From assembly GCA_017522685.1 (NCBI GenBank), contig JAFWYN010000003.1, positions 1 through 40,545 of the forward strand: a DNA stretch of 40,545 nt. The letters are read 5' to 3'. The position numbers were made by a program, and so were the translations under genes. Shown piece by piece: positions 7,364 through 15,548 of the stretch. The stretch's first letter is position 1. Each line of letters starts with the position of its first letter. The notes beneath the pieces are model-generated. The model was given only the letters and a program-made list of their open reading frames with translations. It did not search any database and had not been told where the DNA came from. The DNA is from Lachnospiraceae bacterium (GTDB taxonomy: Bacteria > Bacillota_A > Clostridia > Lachnospirales > Lachnospiraceae).

Positions 7364-7609
7364 TTATTCGCTCTGACCAACGTCCTCATTATTTCGCACC
7401 GCATTTTTATTACTTTTCTTGATAGCAGCCGGTACATCTCCCCTGCTTTCTATGTATTCCCTTACGGCCTGAGGCACATATTTCTCATACATTTTCCCTA
7501 ATACATCATTTAACTCCGATTCAAAATCCGCATCCTTTTTGCCCATATACTGCTTAATCGCATTCAGTTTTTCCTCTTCATACTTGATGGTAACTACTGC
7601 TTGTTTCAT
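7364..7609 (-). CDS. DUF6103-like small protein
   Basis: About 81 residues, helical and charged, with the pattern KLNAIKQYMGKKDADFE and YEKYVPQAVREYIE typical of DUF6103 proteins (family name recalled). A paralogue lies at 9508-9858: both share a K-(M/L)-x-A-(I/L) helix and the YEK(Y/S)VPQ motif. The start at 7609 follows GGAGG by 8 nt; a longer upstream extension lacks a ribosome site. Function is unknown. The coupling to conjugation loci suggests a role in element maintenance or regulation, but nothing in the sequence shows it. Confidence 0.65.
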   Translation of the reverse strand: MKQAVVTIKYEEEKLNAIKQYMGKKDADFESELNDVLGKMYEKYVPQAVREYIESRGDVPAAIKKSNKNAVRNNEDVGQSE

Positions 7610-7652
7610 GTTCTCAACCTCCACAATATCTTATAAAAAAATCTGGATGACT

Positions 7653-9494
7653 TTACATCTGCTGTGTCATCCCCTGCTCCTGGCTCTGCATCTCATCCAG
7701 TTTTGAAAGTGTCTGTGTCTGGACATCAAACAAAAAGATATCCCCCGACAAAATGTCTTCCGGACGAATCCGGTTTCTTTGAACATAGGCTATCTCCTCC
7801 TTGAGCCCTTCCAAATCCTGTACTTCATCACGTCTGAAGAGAACACACTCATGTACGGACATTGGTAATAAAAGCATATCTGTTTCAAATTTTTCTGCCA
7901 CTCCCCTCATAGCCTTATCGTCAAACATATATACTGCTCCATGAAATCTTTCGGGATTAGAAAGTATATATACGTTAAAATTTCTATCATAACCCGGCAG
8001 CCTGCTCACATCAAATTTCTCTTCTATTATGTCATGTACATTCATTAGCTGATAAGGAAAATGCTGCTCCATGTTATACCATGCGGTTTCTCGTAGTGTC
8101 TTTTCATCAATCCTCCACTCTGCCAATCGATCATTATTTATCAAGATTGTACCATCCCAGCCGTCATCTAATTTTACTTTTACATGATAAGTTAAGGCAA
8201 ATTCCCCTTTCACTTCATGTGGTATATCCTGCAGCATATCTCGGTTTTTTACTGCATTGCATACAGACACACCGATTCTGTCCTTTACATTTTCATACTC
8301 AAACGTATTCACAAGGTATTGAAGGTCTGGTCTGAGACTGTCTAAATAAATATCTGCCATGTGCTGCATGACCTCCTCAATCGGCATCCCATACAGATGC
8401 ACCGCATAAAATTGCTCCAAGTAAATAGATGGTACCACTCTCTCCTTCCCCACAATACATAAAGCATTCATAGGAACCGTATTGTTTTTAAGTCCCTTTC
8501 CCAAAAACACGTTTGCATCCTGGTATTCCTGCGGGAGATATGCCTTGATATTCTCTACCGCATACTTCATGAATTCATCAAACTGCATTTTTGTTTCCTC
8601 CGTCATCTTTCTTAAATGACCAATCCATGTTTCCCGTTCCACACCAAAGAGCCCATCATGAGAAAAGATTTCCTCTTTAGTTTCTACCATTCCTTCTGTC
8701 CCATCATCATATAATCTGTATATTGGCAGATCAGCATCCAGTAATTCCAATGCTTTATCTTCAGAAAGAGGCAGCATACCATCCCATGCATATCCGTAAG
8801 CATACATCTCCTTCATGCTTATACTATCAGGCATAATGATTTCTTCATGTTCCGGTACCTGCACGATGGACAAGGTATGATTGTCTTTATCATAGCGGTA
8901 TATTTCCCCGGATAGAAATTCTCCATCTTTTAAGGCTGTCCGATTAACCGAGTTTACAAGATCCTTTGCATAGCGTATATTCAATCCGTTTGCCTCCCTA
9001 TAAACTATGGTTTCATGTACAGATGCCGGCAGGACAATCAAGTTACCACCTAATTTTTCTGTAACCCTCTGCATGGTTTCCTCATCAAACATACATATGG
9101 CCCCGTTACTGTTTATCCCATTTGTAAGGATAAACATATCCAGTTCAGGAGCTGCGCCTCTTGGTATCGGTTCATCAATTTTTAAATAATTTTTACTTAG
9201 ATCAACCGTTCCACCCGTCCCAAGTTCAAACATTATAGGGGGACGTTTTGCCATGGTATTCGCCCAAGCATCCTGCTTTAAAGTTTCGGCATCCACACCC
9301 CAGTGCGCCAACTGTTCTTTGGTCACCAGTTCACAGCCTCTTTTAAATCGTTCATCATAACCACTGAGCCGGTATACTACCGCCAGATCCTCCCGGCATT
9401 CATGCACAACTTTTTTTAAGATGTCTTCCATTTTTGCGGCATTATATACCTCTACAAACAACCGTTCCTTGATATCCTCTGCATACAAATTCAT
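7653..9494 (-). CDS. DUF5688-family protein with internal duplication
   Basis: 613 residues, soluble. The C-terminal half (about 300-610) matches a full DUF5688 layout. The N-terminal 230 residues repeat the second part of that domain: compare MFDEETMQRVTEKL with MFDDKAMRGVAEKF, LPASVHE with LPMSVHE, and FLSGEIYRYD with ILSGDIFLFD. This is an internal tandem duplication. DUF5688 proteins are common accessory proteins of clostridial mobile elements with no known activity. The C-terminus is QSQEQGMTQQM, one of several Met-rich tails in this element. The gene sits between two DUF6103 paralogues and starts at an ATG after GGAGG. Confidence 0.75.
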   Translation of the reverse strand: MNLYAEDIKERLFVEVYNAAKMEDILKKVVHECREDLAVVYRLSGYDERFKRGCELVTKEQLAHWGVDAETLKQDAWANTMAKRPPIMFELGTGGTVDLSKNYLKIDEPIPRGAAPELDMFILTNGINSNGAICMFDEETMQRVTEKLGGNLIVLPASVHETIVYREANGLNIRYAKDLVNSVNRTALKDGEFLSGEIYRYDKDNHTLSIVQVPEHEEIIMPDSISMKEMYAYGYAWDGMLPLSEDKALELLDADLPIYRLYDDGTEGMVETKEEIFSHDGLFGVERETWIGHLRKMTEETKMQFDEFMKYAVENIKAYLPQEYQDANVFLGKGLKNNTVPMNALCIVGKERVVPSIYLEQFYAVHLYGMPIEEVMQHMADIYLDSLRPDLQYLVNTFEYENVKDRIGVSVCNAVKNRDMLQDIPHEVKGEFALTYHVKVKLDDGWDGTILINNDRLAEWRIDEKTLRETAWYNMEQHFPYQLMNVHDIIEEKFDVSRLPGYDRNFNVYILSNPERFHGAVYMFDDKAMRGVAEKFETDMLLLPMSVHECVLFRRDEVQDLEGLKEEIAYVQRNRIRPEDILSGDIFLFDVQTQTLSKLDEMQSQEQGMTQQM

Positions 9495-9507
9495 TGTCCA
9501 TTGCCTC

Positions 9508-9858
9508 CTACATTTCCATTGTCATGCCGGTTTCCTGTTCGTCCTGCTGTTCTTCTGTCTGCTGCATACCGGAATCCTGTTCGGGAACAGCTTCCCGCAC
9601 AACGTTCTGTCTGGCACTACGTCTGCCCTGCCCTCTTGTCTGTCTCTGTGGTTCAGTATCATCCTGCACAGCTTCCTGCGGTTCCTCCATCTTACTTTCC
9701 ACAAATTTTCTTACCTGCTGGGGAACACTTTTTTCATATGTTTTATCCAGATGTTCTTTTAATATTTTTTCCACGGTAGCATTCTGTTCCCTTAAAAAAA
9801 ACTCCAGTGCTTCCATCTTCACTTCCGGAAAAGTGATTTTAATTTCTTTCTCCGCCAT
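9508..9858 (-). CDS. DUF6103-like protein with extended tail
   Basis: 116 residues. The first 60 are related to the protein at 7364-7609 (shared YEK-VPQ-VR motif). The C-terminal half is low-complexity, Gln/Arg/Glu-rich and probably disordered, ending QETGMTMEM, among the clearest of the Met-rich tails. ATG follows GGAGG. It lies 13 nt upstream of the DUF5688 gene, so the two are likely cotranscribed. Function unknown. Confidence 0.62.
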   Translation of the reverse strand: MAEKEIKITFPEVKMEALEFFLREQNATVEKILKEHLDKTYEKSVPQQVRKFVESKMEEPQEAVQDDTEPQRQTRGQGRRSARQNVVREAVPEQDSGMQQTEEQQDEQETGMTMEM

Positions 9859-9874
9859 AACTTCCTCCTGTTAT

Positions 9875-10216
9875 CTACATTATCATTTCCATAGCTGCAT
9901 CCTGTGTTTCCTGCATTGTCTGATACTGCTCTATCAGCCCCTTCACGGACGGTACAAAAGCAGAATATCTTGCATAAGAAGAGCCTTCACTCTCCACTAA
10001 AATGCCTTCCTCCATATCCTCGCTGGTTACCAACAAGCAGTGCCACACACCATCTTTTTCACACATCAGATTCACATGCTCCCTGATAAAATCATAGTCA
10101 TGCATAAGATTCTGCGTAAAAGCTGCATACTCTTCTGCAGTCAGTGTAATGACTTTTTCCACACAGAACTCACTCGCTGTAATCTCCGGTTCCTTTCTTA
10201 AAAATACTGCTCTCAC
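9875..10216 (-). CDS. Small accessory protein (DUF6329-like)
   Basis: 113 residues, soluble. The pattern KVITLTAEEYAAF, YDFIREHVNLM, WHCLLV and GILVESEGSSYARYSAF resembles a family I recall as DUF6329, found in the same kind of elements; the number is uncertain. The start is GTG at 10216 with GGAGG just upstream. It ends DAAMEMIM, three methionines in eight residues. It lies between the NlpC/P60 gene and a DUF6103-like gene in a continuous run. Function unknown. Confidence 0.6.
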   Translation of the reverse strand: MRAVFLRKEPEITASEFCVEKVITLTAEEYAAFTQNLMHDYDFIREHVNLMCEKDGVWHCLLVTSEDMEEGILVESEGSSYARYSAFVPSVKGLIEQYQTMQETQDAAMEMIM

Positions 10217-10264
10217 ATTTCCTCCCTTCCAAGCACAAAACAGATGCCTCTGGCATCAAAAACC

Positions 10265-11350
10265 TTACTGTGGTCTGCCATAAAGCACCTGTTTGTCTTC
10301 GTCAAACATATTTCTGTATACTACTTTTCCCTGGGAAGAGGAGGCATCCACCACCTTTCCCTCTCCTGCATAGACACCCACATGGGTAATGTTCATAAAC
10401 CGCCCGTTGGGCCGGTAACTCCAGAACACCAAATCTCCCGGCTGTAAATCTACTTTTGCAATGGTCAGATTATTTTCTACAAGATGCCTTGCCTGCTCTG
10501 CGGCAGTTCCCGGCAGCATTATCCCCACCTGCCTGTAACACCACAGCGTCAGATAACTGCAGTCTACATATGTATTCTTCCCCCTGTGAGTTTGGGAGTA
10601 AGGATGTCCCAGCCGGGACAGGGCAAGCTCCACTACCTTATCACCCACTTCACCGACCGGAAGATCATAACAGGTTATATGAACAGCACCATTCCAGTTC
10701 ATCCAGCCAGCAAACTCATCTCCCTCCTGAGGAGCTGTGGTATCATATCTTGCCAGATGCCACACATTCACCGCATTGGACTGCTGTTCGTAAGTTGCCT
10801 CCACACCATAGTGGGTCTTTATCTTTTCAAACAGTTCTACCCTGTCTTTAATGGCTATGGATACCTGATATACTTCCTCGCTCTGGGTCCCATCCTCTTG
10901 CGTAACCATCCGGGTACGTTCTTCAAAATTCACAAAGGACTCCGAAAACCGATGATAGTCAGACGTTTCCAGCGTTCCCCGGTCCCCGCCGAAATACAGA
11001 GAGTAGAACACCGCTTTGACCAGATATCTGTCCTGAACATCCCCCTCTGCCACGCTATCTATCTCATCCATGACCACATCAATCTGTGCAAAGCTTTGCT
11101 GCATTCTCCTGATATAATCCTTATAATCAGCAGACATGGTTATAGGGATGTTGCCACCATGAAAGGTAAGCCGGACCGCTTCCCTGTTATAATCGGACGC
11201 TGCCGATGCAAGGTTTAAGATACACAGTATGGCAAGGATAAAAGGAATACATATCCCTGCAAGCACAGAGCCAATCCCTGTCCAGACCCTTTTATTGGTA
11301 CCGGCTGCAATAGCTGCTTTGACTATCATTGCAGCAGTTGTTGGTTCCAT
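10265..11350 (-). CDS. NlpC/P60 peptidoglycan hydrolase of the transfer system
   Basis: 361 residues. One membrane segment (about 25-50) anchors an extracellular C-terminal domain. Residues about 235-360 are NlpC/P60: catalytic Cys in VDCSYLTLWCYRQVG and His in ITHVGVYAG. It should cleave wall peptides so the mating channel can cross the Gram-positive wall (VirB1-like role). Unlike many relatives there is no lysozyme/SLT domain; residues about 60-200 are of unknown fold and could be the adapter part that these proteins use in the channel. The 5' end overlaps the cyclotransferase gene by 25 nt, indicating translational coupling. Confidence 0.85.
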   Translation of the reverse strand: MEPTTAAMIVKAAIAAGTNKRVWTGIGSVLAGICIPFILAILCILNLASAASDYNREAVRLTFHGGNIPITMSADYKDYIRRMQQSFAQIDVVMDEIDSVAEGDVQDRYLVKAVFYSLYFGGDRGTLETSDYHRFSESFVNFEERTRMVTQEDGTQSEEVYQVSIAIKDRVELFEKIKTHYGVEATYEQQSNAVNVWHLARYDTTAPQEGDEFAGWMNWNGAVHITCYDLPVGEVGDKVVELALSRLGHPYSQTHRGKNTYVDCSYLTLWCYRQVGIMLPGTAAEQARHLVENNLTIAKVDLQPGDLVFWSYRPNGRFMNITHVGVYAGEGKVVDASSSQGKVVYRNMFDEDKQVLYGRPQ

Positions 11351-11832
11351 GCCGGTTCCTCCATGCTTTCATGCCCGTGCTCTTTCTTCATGATCTCACT
11401 GCAATAAGACACACGCTCAAGCAAATACTCTACATCGAAACCGGCCTCCCGATATCCGGTTTTGATTGTTTCCAGATAATAGGAGGATGGTTCTCCGATA
11501 TTTCGTCCTCCTCTCATGACGTATGCCATAATGGATTCTTTGCCATTACTTGTTTCTACTACCAGTTCTGACTTGCCATAATGGGAAGGATATCCTTCGT
11601 ACATATCCAGACGTCTCTCGTCCTCTGGTCCAATTTCCCAAATCAGAACTGGTACGCTTGCTCCTTTTTTCGGTTCTACCGTAGCAAAAGCACAATGCCT
11701 TCTTCCTCGAAACAGCAGCTCGTGATCCTGAAGTTCCCCTTTGCCAACTACTTTAGCAGTGGGACATCTTTCAGCCATCTGTTCTAAATTCAGGTTCGAA
11801 CCATATGCAATATACTTTTTTCTTTTTTTCAA
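11326..11832 (-). CDS. Gamma-glutamylcyclotransferase (AIG2/GGCT) family
   Basis: 168 residues. The YIAYGSNLN glycine loop at 8-16 and YEGYPSHY near residue 79, containing the expected acidic catalytic residue, identify the GGCT/AIG2 fold. Such enzymes release pyroglutamate from gamma-glutamyl peptides. Here the gene is directly downstream of an amidoligase and overlaps the NlpC/P60 gene. That order suggests the pair forms and removes isopeptide or gamma-glutamyl links on a wall peptide or protein during mating. Substrate and direction are inference. Confidence 0.85.
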   Translation of the reverse strand: MKKRKKYIAYGSNLNLEQMAERCPTAKVVGKGELQDHELLFRGRRHCAFATVEPKKGASVPVLIWEIGPEDERRLDMYEGYPSHYGKSELVVETSNGKESIMAYVMRGGRNIGEPSSYYLETIKTGYREAGFDVEYLLERVSYCSEIMKKEHGHESMEEPAWNQQLLQ

Positions 11833-11851
11833 TCTCTCTTCCTCCTGCTTT

Positions 11852-12883
11852 CTACATAGATAAATTCATACCTTGCTCCTCATATTCCTGTTCTTCTGCC
11901 GGTTGTTCTCCGGGACTTACGGTTTCTGACTGCTCCAACCGTAATGCCTCTTCTTTTTCCTTTTTAGCTCTGAGCCTCTCCTTTTGTCTTTCTGCCTGTT
12001 CCGGCTCCTTCCATGCAATACCACCCTCCAGATTCTCCAACAAAAACATTCTCGCTGTTTTAAACTCATCTCCAATCATACCAAGTCGAAGCAACCATGT
12101 ACGGAAGGTATACTTTTCATTGGTACTAGTAGTCTTTCTGGTAGCAGCACATGTCTGATTCAATGCCTGACCTGATATTGCAAGACAAAATTGTATGTAA
12201 GTCTTTACTTTTCCGGCATGAGTTGTGGAATTAAACAGACGGAACTCTATGGTTCCTTTCTGGAACACACTGTGCAGGTTCAGGCAGTGGTATCTGCTGT
12301 CATGATAATGCACATGGCTTCCGTCACGTCCCTTGTACCAGATATTACTGACTTCCTCCAAGGTTTTAGGTTTTTTACGATTCAGATTCTGCAAAAAATC
12401 CTCTTCTACCTTTTGGCAATATCTATGTTCTCTTGCCACATCAACTTTCAAGGCTTTGTAGATTAAATCTTCCTTACTGTACATAATGTTGGTGATATTC
12501 CTCAGTGTCCTGGCATTATGCGGTGCTGCATTCACATGCACATGAATACCACACGTTTCCCCGGCAATGGCTCCTGCATGACGCAACTGCCTTACAATCT
12601 CCTGTATTACCGGAATATCTGCATACTCACAGATGGGAGAGACGAATTCTACCTTGTATTCTTGTCCGCCTCTGGTTCCATCCTTTTTCATTGGCACAAT
12701 GCTGGCATCACTCACGAGTTTCCATTTTCTTCCACGATTATCATGAACACGATACTCATCATAACTCCCACCGTAATGTTCCGAAGTGCTTCCAAGATAT
12801 TTTGCAATAATCGATGCGGCCTTACATCTTGTGATACCGGTCAATTCGATTTCAATACCGAATTTCTGATCCCTCATATCCAT
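11852..12883 (-). CDS. Amidoligase-family protein
   Basis: 343 residues. Residues 1-240 match the glutamine-synthetase-like amidoligase_2 fold: FGIEIELTGI at the start (metal/ATP Glu pair), EYKVEFVSPI, the GIHVHVNA His motif near 120, and GTIEFRLFNST near 220 with the conserved Glu-Arg pair. Such enzymes use ATP to join an amine to a carboxylate. The C-terminal 70 residues are a charged helix and a disordered segment ending YEEQGMNLSM. The gene sits between VirB4 and the cyclotransferase with 2-19 nt gaps, so it belongs to the transfer operon. Target unknown. Confidence 0.85.
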   Translation of the reverse strand: MDMRDQKFGIEIELTGITRCKAASIIAKYLGSTSEHYGGSYDEYRVHDNRGRKWKLVSDASIVPMKKDGTRGGQEYKVEFVSPICEYADIPVIQEIVRQLRHAGAIAGETCGIHVHVNAAPHNARTLRNITNIMYSKEDLIYKALKVDVAREHRYCQKVEEDFLQNLNRKKPKTLEEVSNIWYKGRDGSHVHYHDSRYHCLNLHSVFQKGTIEFRLFNSTTHAGKVKTYIQFCLAISGQALNQTCAATRKTTSTNEKYTFRTWLLRLGMIGDEFKTARMFLLENLEGGIAWKEPEQAERQKERLRAKKEKEEALRLEQSETVSPGEQPAEEQEYEEQGMNLSM

Positions 12884-12885
12884 AG

Positions 12886-14721
12886 TTATCGGCCTCCGCC
12901 ATAACCAAACAGCTTCTCTTTATACTCCGGCGCATGTACCATCAGGTTATATCTTTCATTGCCGCACTTATACAGACACACACCTCTCTGGGGATAACGG
13001 ATCACATCATACTCACTCTTCTCCAACTGCAAAGTATCCATATAAAAACCTGCATCCATGCTTCCTGCATTAAACAGAAAGGCATGGGTAGGAATGGAAA
13101 ACAGTGGTTTTGTATACTCCCTGATTCCGTCAATATTAAAGTCCTCTAGATTCTGGCTGGCAAGGATCACCGCACTGTCTTTCTTACGAACACGTTTCAT
13201 AAAGTTTCGGATGTACTCCACTGCAGTCAGATTGCTTAAAAACAGATAAAATTCATCCATACTTGCCACCGTCTTTCCATTTGTCAGCAGCTCATTGGAC
13301 ATGTAAGAAAGAACATTAAACAGCATGGCATCCTTCACACTCCGGTTCGCCTGAAGCAATCCTTTCACACCGAAAGTAAGGAAACTGCTGTCTGTGATAT
13401 TGGTATGTCCGTTAAAAAATTTGGACTCCGCCCCTTTGCACATGGAGTGAAGTCCCAAACAGATTTCCTGCAGCAGTTCTGCAGTATACAGTTGCTTCTT
13501 ACCGGCATCATAGCCTTTATATTCCTCTTCCATCAGATCATAAAGGTCTGAAAGAATTGGATAATCAGCCGGTTTCATACTTTCAAAGTCTGTATCATCT
13601 GTAATGTTCCACTTCTGGTACAACTTTCCCAACAGGATCTCAATGGTATCAAGCTGGCTGTCTGTGAAATTCTTGTATGCCCGGAAGAAATCCTTTAAAA
13701 AAGAAATATGCTGGCTGAGCTTGGAAGAACATCTGAAAGCTGCCGGTGCCTCCATATCCTCCGGACTGCCGCTTTCATCCCATGTTTTCGGTTCCAGCAC
13801 ATTGATCATAACCTGACCACTCATAAGGTCCACAAAGCATCCTCCCATATTTTGTGTCAGTTCCATGTATTCATTTTCTGGATCCAGACAGATCACTTTC
13901 ATGCCGGATTCCCTGAAAATGGTCAGTATCAGCTTTAACAGATATGATTTTCCCTGCCCTGAATTTCCAAGGATCAGGATATTGGCATTGGTCCTGTCAT
14001 CAGTTCTCTGATTGAAATCCACGATCACGTTGCTTCCAAACTTATCCCTGCCAATATAAAATCCATTCTTGTCCGTCTTGCCGGAATAGTTAAAGGGGAA
14101 CAGATTCGCCACGCTGGATGCAGGGAGCGCCCGTTCAAACTGCTCATGAAACACATTTCTTCCAGCCGGATGGACACACACAAAGCCCTGCTTCTGGCGA
14201 AGTAACAGACGGTCTACATTCAGCTTGGATCGGATCAACTCCGTCATAACCTCCGTCTGTAACAGCTTTAACTTCTCCATATCCTGGGCAGACAGTTCAA
14301 TAAACACAGCAGTGTGAAGTAGCGGCTCCCGGTTCCTGTGCATGGTGGCGATAATGGTTGCAACGTCCTGCAAGTTGCTTGCGGCTGTAACCGTTTCCTG
14401 CAGATTTTCTGTGTTTCCCTGCTTCATACGGTTCTTGTTGGCTGCATTGCTGATAATCTTTTTCTCTTCAGCTGGTGTTACCTGTCTGGTATAAATCCTC
14501 AAAGTAACACCGTCCTTCTCCCCAAGATGTCTTAAAATTGCCTGCTCATCCGTTGCTGTAGGATACTCCCGGAGCGCCCAAACACAGCGGTATGTATTTC
14601 CACAGATATAATGATCCGTATAAAAATGGATTACGGATGGTGCAATCATATCCAGAAACCCTTTCAGTTTTACTTCTCCTGATGACTCCGCTGTCCTGTT
14701 TTTCTTTCTGTTTTCACTCAT
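12886..14721 (-). CDS. VirB4-type conjugation ATPase
   Basis: 611 residues. Walker A is GNSGQGKSYLLK (about 253-264) and Walker B lies in VASMDEFYLFL (about 490). CLDPENEYMEL is the typical motif following Walker A. The protein energises assembly and substrate transfer of the type IV secretion channel at the inner face of the membrane. The ATG overlaps the preceding stop by 8 nt, so the two genes are translationally coupled. It is intact and of normal length for Gram-positive VirB4 proteins if the upstream 190-residue protein supplies part of the N-terminal region. Confidence 0.92.
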   Translation of the reverse strand: MSENRKKNRTAESSGEVKLKGFLDMIAPSVIHFYTDHYICGNTYRCVWALREYPTATDEQAILRHLGEKDGVTLRIYTRQVTPAEEKKIISNAANKNRMKQGNTENLQETVTAASNLQDVATIIATMHRNREPLLHTAVFIELSAQDMEKLKLLQTEVMTELIRSKLNVDRLLLRQKQGFVCVHPAGRNVFHEQFERALPASSVANLFPFNYSGKTDKNGFYIGRDKFGSNVIVDFNQRTDDRTNANILILGNSGQGKSYLLKLILTIFRESGMKVICLDPENEYMELTQNMGGCFVDLMSGQVMINVLEPKTWDESGSPEDMEAPAAFRCSSKLSQHISFLKDFFRAYKNFTDSQLDTIEILLGKLYQKWNITDDTDFESMKPADYPILSDLYDLMEEEYKGYDAGKKQLYTAELLQEICLGLHSMCKGAESKFFNGHTNITDSSFLTFGVKGLLQANRSVKDAMLFNVLSYMSNELLTNGKTVASMDEFYLFLSNLTAVEYIRNFMKRVRKKDSAVILASQNLEDFNIDGIREYTKPLFSIPTHAFLFNAGSMDAGFYMDTLQLEKSEYDVIRYPQRGVCLYKCGNERYNLMVHAPEYKEKLFGYGGGR

Positions 14722-15286
14722 TTAAAATAATCCACCTTTCTCCGTCAAATTCCTCAAACTTTTCCGTTGTCACATTCTGTTCAAAATACACACCAAGGAT
14801 TCTCTTGATATCCCCTTCCTCCGCACGCTTCGATTTAAATCCCTGCTCTGTTAACATCTTTTCGATCCGGTTCAAGTAAGGAAATATTTCATGTTCCTTC
14901 TGGTTCCGCAAACGGATGATTAACAAAAACTCTCTTGCGGTAGCCATCTGCACCTGCATGCGGTCCAGGTAATTTACATCCTTTTCTAACAACTTTCGTA
15001 CTACAGGATTGTTTTCCTCCTCCATGCGTTTCTTCAGATACTGCTTGTTATCCTCAAAGTTTTCTCTGGAGTTTAAGCACATCATTTCAATCTCCGTGAT
15101 TCCCTTAAGCACTGTCATCAGTCCATAGATTCTGGCCGACAGACTCTCCTGCGAAAGTACAGAAATATTGCTTGGCTGGATCAAAAAATAAACCAGCTCA
15201 TCGTTTTTGTAGGTTTTTACACTGTAATCCGTCACTTCCCTGATTCCCATCAGCTCCTTTGTGGATTCCATATTTTTCTTACTCAT
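14714..15286 (-). CDS. VirB4-associated protein of unknown function
   Basis: 190 residues from the ATG at 15286, which follows GAGGT and overlaps the PrgI stop by 8 nt; an upstream in-frame extension lies inside the PrgI gene. No membrane segment. The central part is a long helix (RKLLEKDVNYLDRMQVQMATA), followed by REFLLIIRLRNQKE, a pattern reminiscent of the N-terminal region of VirB4 proteins. It sits in the conserved order PrgI, this protein, VirB4. I think it is a soluble partner or a split-off N-terminal domain of VirB4. Not demonstrated. Confidence 0.7.
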   Translation of the reverse strand: MSKKNMESTKELMGIREVTDYSVKTYKNDELVYFLIQPSNISVLSQESLSARIYGLMTVLKGITEIEMMCLNSRENFEDNKQYLKKRMEEENNPVVRKLLEKDVNYLDRMQVQMATAREFLLIIRLRNQKEHEIFPYLNRIEKMLTEQGFKSKRAEEGDIKRILGVYFEQNVTTEKFEEFDGERWIILNE

Positions 15287-15548
15287 CAGACGAATACCTC
15301 CATTCATAGTGCTGCTGGTCTGTAAAAAAATAGGCACAGGCATAACGGATAAAATCCATGATGCTGGTGTCCTCCACCTGTATGGTCAAAAATGCATAAG
15401 CTCCGGCAACGACCAGCGGAAACCAAAGCCCTGCACGTGCAAACGCAAACACAGAGAACAAAACAATGATGCCGATAATGGCAAGGTCTTTTAGTTCCCA
15501 CAGCCACATGACTGCCTTTGCTTTTAAGTTATCTGGATAGATATACAT
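15279..15548 (-). CDS. PrgI-family membrane protein
   Basis: 89 residues with two hydrophobic segments (about 20-40 and 41-57) and a charged aromatic C-terminus. Size, topology and position directly before the VirB4 genes match the PrgI/VirB3-like family, an inner-membrane partner of VirB4. The 5' end overlaps the C5 methylase stop by 20 nt and the 3' end overlaps the next gene by 8 nt. Confidence 0.85.
   Translation of the reverse strand: MYIYPDNLKAKAVMWLWELKDLAIIGIIVLFSVFAFARAGLWFPLVVAGAYAFLTIQVEDTSIMDFIRYACAYFFTDQQHYEWRYSSDE

Noticed and set aside
12886..15286. A frameshifted single VirB4 gene
   Set aside because: The two genes have separate ribosome sites and an ordinary 8-nt overlap, and VirB4 alone is full length for its core.
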